Source: Hyphomicrobiales bacterium (GTDB lineage: Bacteria; Pseudomonadota; Alphaproteobacteria; Rhizobiales; Afifellaceae). From it: a stretch of 5,835 nucleotides of DNA. The DNA lies in the NCBI GenBank assembly GCA_013812985.1, contig JACCSN010000070.1:1-5835 (forward strand), read 5' to 3'. Shown piece by piece: positions 1 through 5,414 of this stretch. The position numbers were made by a program, and so were the translations under genes. Position 1 is the first letter of the stretch. Each line of letters starts with the position of its first letter. A model generated the notes under the pieces. That model was not told where the DNA came from and ran no database searches. It saw only the letters and a list, made by a program, of their open reading frames with translations.

Positions 1-109
1 CCTCCGTTTCGGCAAAAAGCTCCACTGTCGATCCCTGTGCTTCGATGCCTAGGCCAGATCGGCCCTGTCGCTGAGTTGAGACGCGGTAGTAAGCGACAGC
101 ATTGGGCAT
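1..109 (-). CDS. Serine recombinase (resolvase/invertase family), N-terminal part, cut by the window edge
   Basis: Read on the minus strand from ATG at 109-107, the first 36 codons are open to the edge. Residues 7-25 read YYRVSTQRQGRSGLGIEAQ. This is the start of the serine recombinase catalytic domain, where Y-x-R-V-S-T carries the nucleophilic serine (Ser11) and the S-G-L-G-x-x-A-Q stretch follows. Such enzymes cut and rejoin DNA at short dyad sites through a 5'-phosphoserine intermediate, as resolvases, invertases or integrases of mobile elements. Length, C-terminal DNA-binding domain and subfamily cannot be seen. An in-frame ATG at 142 would add 11 residues (starting MPFGGGAGT). I prefer 109 because family members normally begin a few residues before the Y-x-R-V-S motif. 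A purine-rich GGAGGAG lies upstream of 109 but at a long spacing. The 11-bp dyad at 131-162 sits just upstream of this start. Confidence 0.85.
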   Translation of the reverse strand, partial: MPNAVAYYRVSTQRQGRSGLGIEAQGSTVELFAETE

Positions 110-130
110 GAGTATAGTTCCGGCTCCTCC

Positions 131-162
131 ACCAAACGGCATACCACCGTTTGCCGTTTGGT
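131..162. repeat. Perfect 11-bp inverted repeat upstream of the recombinase, with three CAAACGG/CCGTTTG copies
   Basis: ACCAAACGGCA (131-141) and TGCCGTTTGGT (152-162) are perfect reverse complements separated by 10 nt. Inside lie one CAAACGG (133-139) and two tandem CCGTTTG copies (147-153 and 154-160), so a competing smaller hairpin is also possible. The dyad ends 22 nt upstream of the preferred recombinase start and overlaps the alternative start at 142. Dyads in this position are known as crossover or accessory sites for serine recombinases and as repressor operators. Which of these applies here is inference. No T-run follows on either strand, so an intrinsic terminator is unlikely. Confidence 0.7.
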
Positions 163-185
163 CATGGCGTGACTTCCGGGCGGTT

Positions 186-204
186 CAACGGACGTTCCCC
201 GTTG
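186..204. repeat. 6-bp inverted repeat, a diverged relative of the 131-162 half-site
   Basis: CAACGG (186-191) and CCGTTG (199-204) are reverse complements with a 7-nt spacer. Each half differs from the CAAACGG/CCGTTTG half-sites at 133-160 by one missing base. This suggests, without proving, an array of related binding sites upstream of the recombinase. Confidence 0.4.
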
Positions 205-249
205 CAGGTGCACAGGGGTTTTTCCCGTCTATAAAAAGGAAGGGAGCGA

Positions 250-268
250 CCGATTGAATCTCAATCGG
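250..268 (-). terminator. 8-bp hairpin, possible end of the ABC operon transcript
   Basis: CCGATTGA (250-257) and TCAATCGG (261-268) pair perfectly around a 3-nt loop. Reading on the minus strand, the direction of the ABC operon, the stem is followed by a pyrimidine-rich run ending in TTTTT at 237-233. The T-run is displaced about 12 nt from the stem base, so this is at best an imperfect intrinsic terminator. It could equally be a protein-binding dyad or a mobile-element end. It lies between the operon and the recombinase, both of which read leftward. Confidence 0.3.
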
Positions 269-272
269 ACTT

Positions 273-493
273 CTAGTGGTATTGGATTGGGGGAGGGAGC
301 CCAGCATCCCGATCTGGGTAGCCGGCATAACTGCTAAGCCGGCTAAGGCCTTTGGGTGTCAGCCAGCTTGAATGCCCGCCAGGTAAGGCCGCTTGGGGGT
401 TGGCGTTCGGGATCGTCAGGTCATAGAAGCGCGTGTCGACATAGTCGAAATCGAAACCGAAACCGCCCTTGTTGTAACCTCGGGGAATGCCGC
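273..493 (-). pseudogene. Startless open frame downstream of the operon, possible 5'-truncated gene remnant
   Basis: Just past the stop of the distal permease, one minus-strand frame stays open to a TAG at 275-273 while the other two are blocked early. The stretch at about 479-395 has protein-like composition (for example GGFGFDFDYVDTRFYDLTI) and mostly C or G in third positions. After about 390 the composition becomes less convincing. There is no ATG, GTG or TTG between the permease stop and this stretch in frame, so it could only be expressed as a remnant or fusion. I do not recognise the family. It may also be a chance open frame in GC-rich DNA, partly driven by the TTTCGR hexamer repeat. 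Confidence 0.2.
319..345. repeat. Perfect 8-bp inverted repeat
   Basis: TAGCCGGC (319-326) and GCCGGCTA (338-345) are reverse complements around an 11-nt A/T-rich loop (ATAACTGCTAA). It lies about 150 nt downstream of the last operon gene. No T-run follows on the minus strand, so Rho-independent termination is not supported. Stabilisation of the 3' end of the operon mRNA, or a protein-binding dyad, remain possible. Confidence 0.45.
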
Positions 494-1441
494 TCAGCGC
501 AAAGTCTTGTGCCCGCCAGCCGCAACGATGACGGCGATGATGATCAGCCCTGTCGCAAGGTAACGGATGCCGGCGCCGAGGCCATAGGTGTTGAGCATCG
601 TGACGACCAGGAACAGGAACAGCGCGGCGCCCCAGAGCCCCGGCAGGTTGGAGAAGCCGCCGGCCACGCTCGTGCCGCCGATCACCACGACGGCGATGGA
701 GGCGAGCAGGTATTCCTCGCCCATGTTGAGCGACGCGCCGCCGGAAAAGCCGGAGAGCAGGTAGCCGCAGAGGCTTGCCAGGATCGCGCAGAGCACATAA
801 GTGGCGAAACGAATGCGCCCGACATTGATCCCGGTGAGCGCCGCGGCGCGCTGGTTCTGCCCGATGGCGATGACTGAGCGGCCGAAGATCGTTCGCTGCA
901 GCACGATCGCCATGAGCGCGGTGAGCACGATGACGCAGATGGCCAGAACGGGAACGCCTCCGATCCGCGCCGTGGTGAAATCCGCCAGGGACGGCGGCGG
1001 CTTGATCCGCAAGCCCCGGCCATAGGCGATCGCGGTCGACTGGACGAGGAACGATGCGGAGAGCGTGGCGATGATGGGCGGGATGCGCAGGACGCGGATC
1101 AGCGCATAGTTGAAACAGCCCACGGCGACCCCGCAGCCGAGCGCGACGGCGAGGCCCAGCAGGACCAGAGAGTCCTGGCCGTCCATGACCTTGGTCGCCA
1201 CGGAGCCGGCAAGCGTGATCGTGGCCGGGATCGAGAGGTCGACGTTGCCGGGCCCGAGCGTAATGACGAACATCTGGCCGATGCCGACGATGACGAAGAA
1301 ATTCGCGAAGGTGAAGGCGGCCGTCAGCACGCCGCCCCCGCCGTGCCCGCCGGTGAAGGCGATCGTCGCGGCCCAGACGCCGAACGCGGCGATGAAGGCC
1401 CACAGCCACGGCTTCTCCAGAATGGCGGCAAGGCGGCTCAT
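494..1441 (-). CDS. Sugar ABC transporter permease, second subunit (RbsC/CUT2 family)
   Basis: Predicted 315-residue inner-membrane protein with many hydrophobic segments (roughly 12-30, 42-62, 92-118, 122-140, 163-182, 211-232, 244-262, 265-283 and 292-309), near the length of ribose permease RbsC. The family signature G-N-V-D-L-S-I lies at residues 65-71, in the conserved loop of CUT2 permeases (N-x-D-L-S-V/I-G). Here the residue after it is Pro72 instead of the usual Gly. The cytoplasmic coupling segment GRSVIAIGQNQRAAALTGI (187-205) matches the family pattern that contacts the ATPase. The start is ATG at 1441, whose ATGA overlaps the upstream permease stop by 4 nt, indicating translational coupling. 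The same frame is open further upstream to 2206, but that extension is antisense-like shadow over the neighbouring permease. It probably forms a heterodimeric channel with the product of 1438-2379. Substrate unknown. Confidence 0.9.
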   Translation of the reverse strand: MSRLAAILEKPWLWAFIAAFGVWAATIAFTGGHGGGGVLTAAFTFANFFVIVGIGQMFVITLGPGNVDLSIPATITLAGSVATKVMDGQDSLVLLGLAVALGCGVAVGCFNYALIRVLRIPPIIATLSASFLVQSTAIAYGRGLRIKPPPSLADFTTARIGGVPVLAICVIVLTALMAIVLQRTIFGRSVIAIGQNQRAAALTGINVGRIRFATYVLCAILASLCGYLLSGFSGGASLNMGEEYLLASIAVVVIGGTSVAGGFSNLPGLWGAALFLFLVVTMLNTYGLGAGIRYLATGLIIIAVIVAAGGHKTLR

Positions 1442-2379
1442 CGGCGCGCCTCGGCCCGGTTGATGAGGGCGCGGAGGGCCAGCACGATGATGAGGATCGC
1501 TCCCTGCGCGCCAATCTGCCAGTCCGGCGGGATGCGCAGGAAGGAGAGGAACGAGCCGGCCAGCGTGAGCGTCATGGCGCCGATCACCGCGCCGACGGGC
1601 GACACCCTGCCGCCGACGAATTCGCCGCCGCCGAGGATCACCCCGGCGATGGAGAGAAGGGTGTAGCGGAGCGCGATGTTGGCGTCGGCGGAGGTGGTAA
1701 GGCCGATCAGCGACAGGCCGGCGAGCATGCCGAAGAAGCCGGCCAGGGCGAACATCGTCACCTTGGCCTTCAGGAGCGACCAGCCCGCCCGGTCGATGGC
1801 TTTCGGGTTGCCGCCGGAGCCGCGCAGGATCGAGCCGTAGGAGGTCCGCATCAAGGCCAGATGCGCGATGAGCGCGATGAGCGCGGCCGCGATGATCGGG
1901 AACGGCACATAGGGCGGCTTCAGGGTCATGAGCGAGCGGATCCAGCCCGGCGACGCCCCTCCGGGCGTGGGCAGGATCAAGACCGACAGCCCGAGCCAGA
2001 CGAAGGACATGCCGAGCGTCACCACGATCGACGGCAGATTGCGCAGATGCACCAGCGCGCCGACCGCCCCGTAGACCAGGATCCCGCCGAGGAGCGCCGC
2101 CGCCCCGAGAAGCGGCGTCGCCTGCAGCCAGGTCGCCGCAACGCAAGCGACGAATCCGACATAGGCGCCGATCGACAGATCGAGGTCGTTGACGGTGATC
2201 ACGCACATCTGCGCGATGGTCGCGAGCGCGATCGGGATCGCCAAATTGAGCATCAGGTTCAGGCCGACATAGCTCATCGCCCGGGGTTGCAGGTAGAAGA
2301 TGGCGACGAGCAGCGTGGCGAGCGACAGCGCCGGCAGGATCGCCCGGGCGGTGCGCGGGGAAATCAGTTGCCCGATCAA
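1438..2379 (-). CDS. Sugar ABC transporter permease, first subunit (RbsC/CUT2 family)
   Basis: Predicted 313-residue multi-spanning inner-membrane protein. The CUT2 permease signature is N-D-L-D-L-S-I-G at residues 64-71, and the coupling region [19 protein letters not shown] spans 182-200. Hydrophobic segments lie at about 13-31, 43-62, 71-84, 89-112, 116-136, 160-177, 206-227, 240-255, 262-282 and 291-306. No ATG lies at a sensible place: the first internal Met (residue 35) would delete the first membrane segment. The best start is TTG at 2379, whose TTGA overlaps the ATPase stop TGA (2378-2376) by 4 nt. A weak purine-rich stretch (CAGGCGGCGG) precedes it. The frame is open upstream to 2490, but that part overlaps the ATPase gene and has no family character. 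It pairs with the second permease to form the transport path. Two different permeases with one ATPase are common in rhizobial CUT2 systems. Confidence 0.88.
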   Translation of the reverse strand: MIGQLISPRTARAILPALSLATLLVAIFYLQPRAMSYVGLNLMLNLAIPIALATIAQMCVITVNDLDLSIGAYVGFVACVAATWLQATPLLGAAALLGGILVYGAVGALVHLRNLPSIVVTLGMSFVWLGLSVLILPTPGGASPGWIRSLMTLKPPYVPFPIIAAALIALIAHLALMRTSYGSILRGSGGNPKAIDRAGWSLLKAKVTMFALAGFFGMLAGLSLIGLTTSADANIALRYTLLSIAGVILGGGEFVGGRVSPVGAVIGAMTLTLAGSFLSFLRIPPDWQIGAQGAILIIVLALRALINRAEARR

Positions 2380-3857
2380 GCCGCCGCCTGTTCGGCGAAG
2401 GACGATTGCAGCACCCGCTCCTCGCTGATCTCGCTCTTGGTCAAATCCGCCACGATGCGCCCGTCGCGGAAGACGTAGACATGGTCGCAATGGGCGAGCT
2501 CGTCCATCTCCGTCGTGTACCAGACGAAAGTTCGACCGCGCACGGCTTCGGCCCGCAGCAGGCTGTAAACCTCCTGCTTGGTGCCGACATCAACGCCGCG
2601 CATCGGATCGTCCATGAGCACGATGTCCGCCTTGGAGCCCAGCGCGCGGGCGAACAGCGCTTTCTGCTGATTTCCGCCGGAGAGCGACAGGATGTTGCTC
2701 GACATGTCCGGCGTGCGGATCCTGATGCGTTCGCGCCAGGTCTCCGCCAGTTCCGCCTCAGCCCGGCGGTCGATCAAATACGCTCTGGCCCGCTCCTTCA
2801 GCGACCCCACCGAGATGTTGCGGGCGATCGACCAGAGCGGAAAGATGCCGTCCGTCTGCCGGTCGCCGGCAACCAGGGCGACCACGCCGTCGACCTGAGC
2901 GATCCGCGATCGCCCTTGGCCCGCCGCGAAGATCGCGAGCAGCATGTCGGTCTGGCCCTGGCCGGCGAGGCCGGCGAGCCCGACGATCTCGCCGCGATGG
3001 GCGACGAGTTCCGGCCCGTCCACGCCAGCGGGCGAACGCGCCCGGACGACCACCTGGCCGGCGCCTCGCTTCGATGCGAGCGCGGCCTGATCCGCCGCGC
3101 CTTCCTCGCGAGCCACGCTGCCCATCGCCGCCACCAGCGAGTTTCTGGAGAAGCCGGAAGCCGGGCGCTCCTCCACGACGAGGCCGTCGCGCATCACGAC
3201 GATCCGGTCGGAGGCGGCGAGGATCTCGCCCAAAAGATGCGAGATCAGGATCGCGCTGCCGCCCGATGCGACGAAGCGGCGGACGAAGGCGAGCAGCTGG
3301 CCGGCAATATGCGCGTCGAGCGACGAAGTCGGCTCGTCGAGGATGACCAGCCGCACCGGCGAGTCCGTTACGGAAAAGGCGCGGGCGATCTCCACCATCT
3401 GACGGCGGGTGATCGCGAGGTCGCCGACGATATCCCCCGGCTCGATACCGTGGCCCGGAAACACCTTGTCGAGCTGCCCGCGGATCAGCGCGCCCGCACG
3501 GGCCCGCCAGCCGAAGCCTTGGAGGCCGGGGTGGATGATGCGGGCATTCTCCGCCACCGTCAGGTTGGGGCAGAGCGACAATTCCTGGAAGACGCAGCGC
3601 ACGCCGTGACGTTGCGCGCCGACGACGTCGTAGCCGCGCGTGAGATCCGCCCCGCCGACGCGGATCGTACCGGAATCAGGGGGCGCCGTCCCGGCAAGCA
3701 CGTTCATCAAGGTCGATTTGCCGGCGCCGTTGTGGCCGACAAGGCCGAGGCATTCCCCGGCCCGGGCCCCAAGATCGACTCCGGCAAGCGCGCGGACGGC
3801 GCCGAACCGTTTTTCGACGCCGTCCAGTTGGACGATCGGGTCAGCGACCTCGGGCAT
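2376..3857 (-). CDS. Sugar ABC transporter ATPase with two nucleotide-binding domains (RbsA/CUT2 family)
   Basis: A 493-residue cytoplasmic protein that couples ATP hydrolysis to sugar import; RbsA-type proteins are about 500 residues. Domain 1 has Walker [10 protein letters not shown] (41-49), Q-loop Gln91, a degenerate signature L-A-I-T-R-R-Q (147-153), Walker B LVILDEP (170-176, Glu175) and H-loop His207. Domain 2 has a degenerate Walker A lacking the lysine ([10 protein letters not shown], 293-302), a full signature LSGGNQQK (392-399) and Walker B LMDDP (414-418) followed by RGVDVG. Loss of the second Walker A lysine is normal for this family. Asp417 in place of the usual catalytic Glu is a further departure. 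At the H-loop position domain 2 reads T-T-E, also without His. The start is ATG at 3857, 41 nt after the binding-protein stop, with only a weak ACAGG ahead of it; other nearby ATGs (3867, 3876) are out of frame. Confidence 0.93.
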   Translation of the reverse strand: MPEVADPIVQLDGVEKRFGAVRALAGVDLGARAGECLGLVGHNGAGKSTLMNVLAGTAPPDSGTIRVGGADLTRGYDVVGAQRHGVRCVFQELSLCPNLTVAENARIIHPGLQGFGWRARAGALIRGQLDKVFPGHGIEPGDIVGDLAITRRQMVEIARAFSVTDSPVRLVILDEPTSSLDAHIAGQLLAFVRRFVASGGSAILISHLLGEILAASDRIVVMRDGLVVEERPASGFSRNSLVAAMGSVAREEGAADQAALASKRGAGQVVVRARSPAGVDGPELVAHRGEIVGLAGLAGQGQTDMLLAIFAAGQGRSRIAQVDGVVALVAGDRQTDGIFPLWSIARNISVGSLKERARAYLIDRRAEAELAETWRERIRIRTPDMSSNILSLSGGNQQKALFARALGSKADIVLMDDPMRGVDVGTKQEVYSLLRAEAVRGRTFVWYTTEMDELAHCDHVYVFRDGRIVADLTKSEISEERVLQSSFAEQAAA

Positions 3858-3898
3858 GGCCTGTCATCCGGGCCATGAGGTCGGGGCTGCGGCTGCGG

Positions 3899-4924
3899 TC
3901 AGCTCTTCTTGCCGGTGCCCTCGACGACCTTCTTGGCGTCCTCCAGCGTGTATTCCACGTTGGCGACGCCGCCCTTCTCAGTGGTCTCGAGGTTCTGCTC
4001 GAGATTGGCCTGGTCAATGCGCAGGAATGGCACGACGAGGTCCTTCGGGACGTCCTGGCCGTCGAGGATTTGCTGCGCGACCCAGAAGGCCAGGGTGGAG
4101 ACGCCGGGCGCGATGGAGACCGACATCGTCTCGTACTGGCTGGAATCCTTCTGCTCCTTCCACCATTGCAGCTCGTCCTGGCGGTTGCCCATGATGATCA
4201 AAGGCGTATCGCGCCCGGCGGCGGCGAAGGCCTGCGCGGCCCCATAGCCGTCGCCGCCTTGCGTCACAACGCCGACGATGTCGTCTGGCAGGCTGGGCAG
4301 GACGCCGGCGACGGCGCGCTGGGCGACCGCCTGATCCCAGTCGCCATGGACGGAGCCAACGATCTTGAACTGCGGGTTCTCCGCCACGCCCTCGTTGATG
4401 CCCTTGGAAATCTCGTCGTCGACGAAGACGCCGGCCAGGCCGCGAATCTCGAGGAGATTGCCGCCTTCCGGCAGCTTGTCCTTCAGGTAGAGCACCTCGT
4501 CCTTGCCCATCTGCTTGAAATCAACCGCGATCCGCCAAGCGCAGGGCTCGGTCACGATGCCGTCGAAGGAGACGACGGTCACCCCGGCGTCGCAGGCCTC
4601 CTTGACGGCGCCGTTCAGCGCGTCCGGCGAGGCGGCGTTCAGCACGATGGCGTCATAGCCCTGCAGCACCAGGTTCTGGATCTGCGCGGCCTGCTCGGTG
4701 ACCTGATTCTCGGCGGTCGTGAACGGGTCGGCGGCGGCGACGATGCCGTCCTCGACTGCCTGCTTCGTCACCTTCTCCCAGCTCCTGAGCATGGCTTGTC
4801 GCCAGGAATTGCCGGCGTAGTTGTTGGAAAGCGCGATGCGCTTGTCGGCGGTCTCGGCGAGCGCCGAGCCGGCCAAAACGGCAAGCGCGATGGCGACGGC
4901 GGTGGTCGTCAATAACGTTTTCAT
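3899..4924 (-). CDS. Periplasmic sugar-binding protein of the ABC transporter (RbsB-like, Peripla_BP_4 type)
   Basis: A 341-residue precursor. Residues 1-23 form a typical Sec signal peptide (K2, hydrophobic core, A-L-A at 21-23), so the mature protein starts near Glu24. The fold matches type I periplasmic binding proteins: an initial strand and ligand loop RIALSNNYAGNSWRQAM (29-45), QIQNLVLQGYDAIVLNAASP (81-100), the hinge-side VVSFDG (117-122), EIRGLAG (159-165) and VVTQGGDGYGAAQAF (219-233). It binds the substrate in the periplasm and delivers it to the permease pair. It is longer than E. coli RbsB, partly through the C-terminal tail. Cys111 and Cys128 could form a disulfide after export. 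Start: ATG at 4924 preceded by GGGAGGAAGAGA; an upstream in-frame ATG at 4999 would bury the signal peptide and is rejected. It is the first gene of the operon. The W/R-rich ligand loop fits a carbohydrate or polyol, but the ligand cannot be named. Confidence 0.92.
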   Translation of the reverse strand: MKTLLTTTAVAIALAVLAGSALAETADKRIALSNNYAGNSWRQAMLRSWEKVTKQAVEDGIVAAADPFTTAENQVTEQAAQIQNLVLQGYDAIVLNAASPDALNGAVKEACDAGVTVVSFDGIVTEPCAWRIAVDFKQMGKDEVLYLKDKLPEGGNLLEIRGLAGVFVDDEISKGINEGVAENPQFKIVGSVHGDWDQAVAQRAVAGVLPSLPDDIVGVVTQGGDGYGAAQAFAAAGRDTPLIIMGNRQDELQWWKEQKDSSQYETMSVSIAPGVSTLAFWVAQQILDGQDVPKDLVVPFLRIDQANLEQNLETTEKGGVANVEYTLEDAKKVVEGTGKKS

Positions 4925-4929
4925 TCTCT

Positions 4930-4936
4930 TCCTCCC
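4930..4936 (-). promoter_or_regulatory. Ribosome binding site of the binding-protein gene
   Basis: GGGAGGA on the minus strand, 5 nt ahead of the ATG at 4924, is a strong Shine-Dalgarno match. It is clearly stronger than the sites ahead of the downstream genes. This fixes the start and rejects the longer frame from 4999. It also fits the high binding-protein to membrane-component ratio usual for these operons (inference). Confidence 0.75.
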
Positions 4937-5014
4937 ATCAATGTCCGAAATCTGGGACGTGGATTGCCCGAAGAGTTCTCCATGACGCTTGTCGGTCACG
5001 AGGGTTCTTGGAGC

Positions 5015-5040
5015 TGCAATCTGGCGTCACGTAGACTGCA
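5015..5040. promoter_or_regulatory. Imperfect dyad in the divergent intergenic region, possible operator
   Basis: TGCAATCT (5015-5022) and AGACTGCA (5033-5040) are reverse complements at 7 of 8 positions with a 10-nt spacer. The site lies about 90 nt upstream of the binding-protein start and about 78 nt upstream of the tautomerase start, where an operator controlling either gene could sit. No regulator gene is present in the window and I find no convincing -35/-10 pair on either strand of 4925-5117. Confidence 0.3.
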
Positions 5041-5088
5041 TCCGCTATCGTGGGCCTTTGGCCGCGGATGGCCTCTAACGCCACACGA

Positions 5089-5101
5089 TCCCGTTCCGGG
5101 A
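5089..5101. promoter_or_regulatory. Short dyad TCCCG-TTC-CGGGA just upstream of the tautomerase RBS
   Basis: A 5-bp perfect inverted repeat with a 3-nt spacer ends 5 nt before the GAGAGGA Shine-Dalgarno of the tautomerase gene. It could be an operator or a small 5'-leader hairpin. Its short arms make chance occurrence in GC-rich DNA quite possible. Confidence 0.2.
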
Positions 5102-5106
5102 AGCAA

Positions 5107-5113
5107 GAGAGGA
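5107..5113 (+). promoter_or_regulatory. Ribosome binding site of the tautomerase gene
   Basis: GAGAGGA lies 4 nt ahead of the ATG at 5118 and is a good Shine-Dalgarno match. It decides this start, which places proline directly after the initiator Met as the tautomerase family requires. Confidence 0.7.
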
Positions 5114-5117
5114 ACCC

Positions 5118-5327
5118 ATGCCGTTCGTCAATATCCGGATCGTCAAAGAAGTGATCGCCGACGATCCGAAGGCCAAGAAAGACCGGATCGCACGGGCGGT
5201 GAAGGAGGCGATCCGCGCGGCGACGGGGGTCGGCGAAGACGACGTGTGGATCGTCTTCGAGGAAGTGGCGGCGCGCGACTGGTATGTGGGAGAGACCAGC
5301 GTGGAGGCGAGGCGAACCGGCCAGTGA
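5118..5327 (+). CDS. Small tautomerase-family protein (4-oxalocrotonate tautomerase-like)
   Basis: A 69-residue cytoplasmic protein starting Met-Pro. Removal of Met exposes Pro1, the general base of this superfamily. The layout is beta-alpha-beta: strand PFVNIRIVKEV, a long helix at about residues 19-37 (KAKKDRIARAVKEAIRAAT), then strand DVWIVFEEV and the segment ARDWYVG. Length and fold match single-domain 4-OT-like proteins, which assemble as oligomers. By my hand alignment, the Arg11 and Arg39 of classical 4-oxalocrotonate tautomerase are not kept: Val and Trp (of VWIVFEEV) stand there, while Arg6, Glu47-Glu48, Arg52 and Trp54 (numbered from Met1 except Arg6) look like subgroup-specific residues. 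The true substrate is therefore unlikely to be assumed from 4-OT. It is transcribed divergently from the sugar transporter, and a shared pathway is possible but unproven. It appears monocistronic. Confidence 0.88.
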   Translation: MPFVNIRIVKEVIADDPKAKKDRIARAVKEAIRAATGVGEDDVWIVFEEVAARDWYVGETSVEARRTGQ

Positions 5328-5374
5328 TCGCTTAGGATGAATGCTGGGCGAAGCGCTGGTCGAGCGGTTCAGCT

Positions 5375-5401
5375 CAGGCGACCGGCGGATCTTGCCGCCT
5401 G
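5375..5401. repeat. Inverted repeat downstream of the tautomerase gene, weak terminator candidate
   Basis: CAGGCG (5375-5380) pairs with CGCCTG (5396-5401), and an alternative inner stem GGCGG (5384-5388) pairs with CCGCC (5395-5399) around a 6-nt loop. These two pairings compete for 5396-5399. No T-run follows, so an intrinsic terminator is not well supported. It sits about 50 nt past the tautomerase stop, where a transcript end would be expected. Confidence 0.3.
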
Positions 5402-5414
5402 ACCCGATAACCTC

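Larger units (their letters stand above)
110..493. other. 384-nt stretch without a convincing intact gene, between recombinase and ABC operon
   Basis: No frame here has both a start codon and convincing coding character on either strand. The stretch is richer in A/T than the flanking operon around 205-275. It holds inverted repeats at 131-162, 186-204, 250-268 and 319-345, and a startless open frame on the minus strand (273-493), each listed separately. A -10-like TATAGA occurs on the minus strand at 233-228, upstream of the recombinase. I cannot find a good -35 element at normal spacing, so no promoter is called. A hexamer (TCGAAA, TCGAAA, CCGAAA) repeats at 445-462. No tRNA or other RNA gene is recognisable. 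Confidence 0.6.

Noticed and set aside
254..337. Short plus-strand frame from TTG at 254 preceded by AAGGAAGGGAG and TATAAA-like sequence
   Set aside because: The purine-rich RBS-like stretch is suggestive, but the 27-codon product has no features and its start lies inside the 250-268 hairpin.
1442..2206. N-terminal extension of the second permease frame (255 extra codons)
   Set aside because: It lies entirely over the first permease in another frame and is rich in Arg and Gly with no membrane segments. The ATG at 1441 with the ATGA overlap is the natural start.
2406..3878. 490-codon open frame on the plus strand, antisense to the ATPase gene
   Set aside because: It mirrors the ATPase gene almost exactly, has an Arg/Asp/His/Ala-heavy composition and no family motifs. 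This is the usual shadow of a GC-rich gene with strong third-position bias.
3875..4915. 346-codon open frame on the plus strand, antisense to the binding-protein gene
   Set aside because: It is the same kind of antisense shadow, composed mainly of Leu/Asp/Gly/Val/Arg with no recognisable domain. The opposite strand encodes a clear binding protein with signal peptide and RBS.
4925..4999. 25-codon upstream extension of the binding protein from ATG at 4999
   Set aside because: It would place a charged stretch ahead of a normal Sec signal peptide, while the ATG at 4924 has a strong RBS directly before it.
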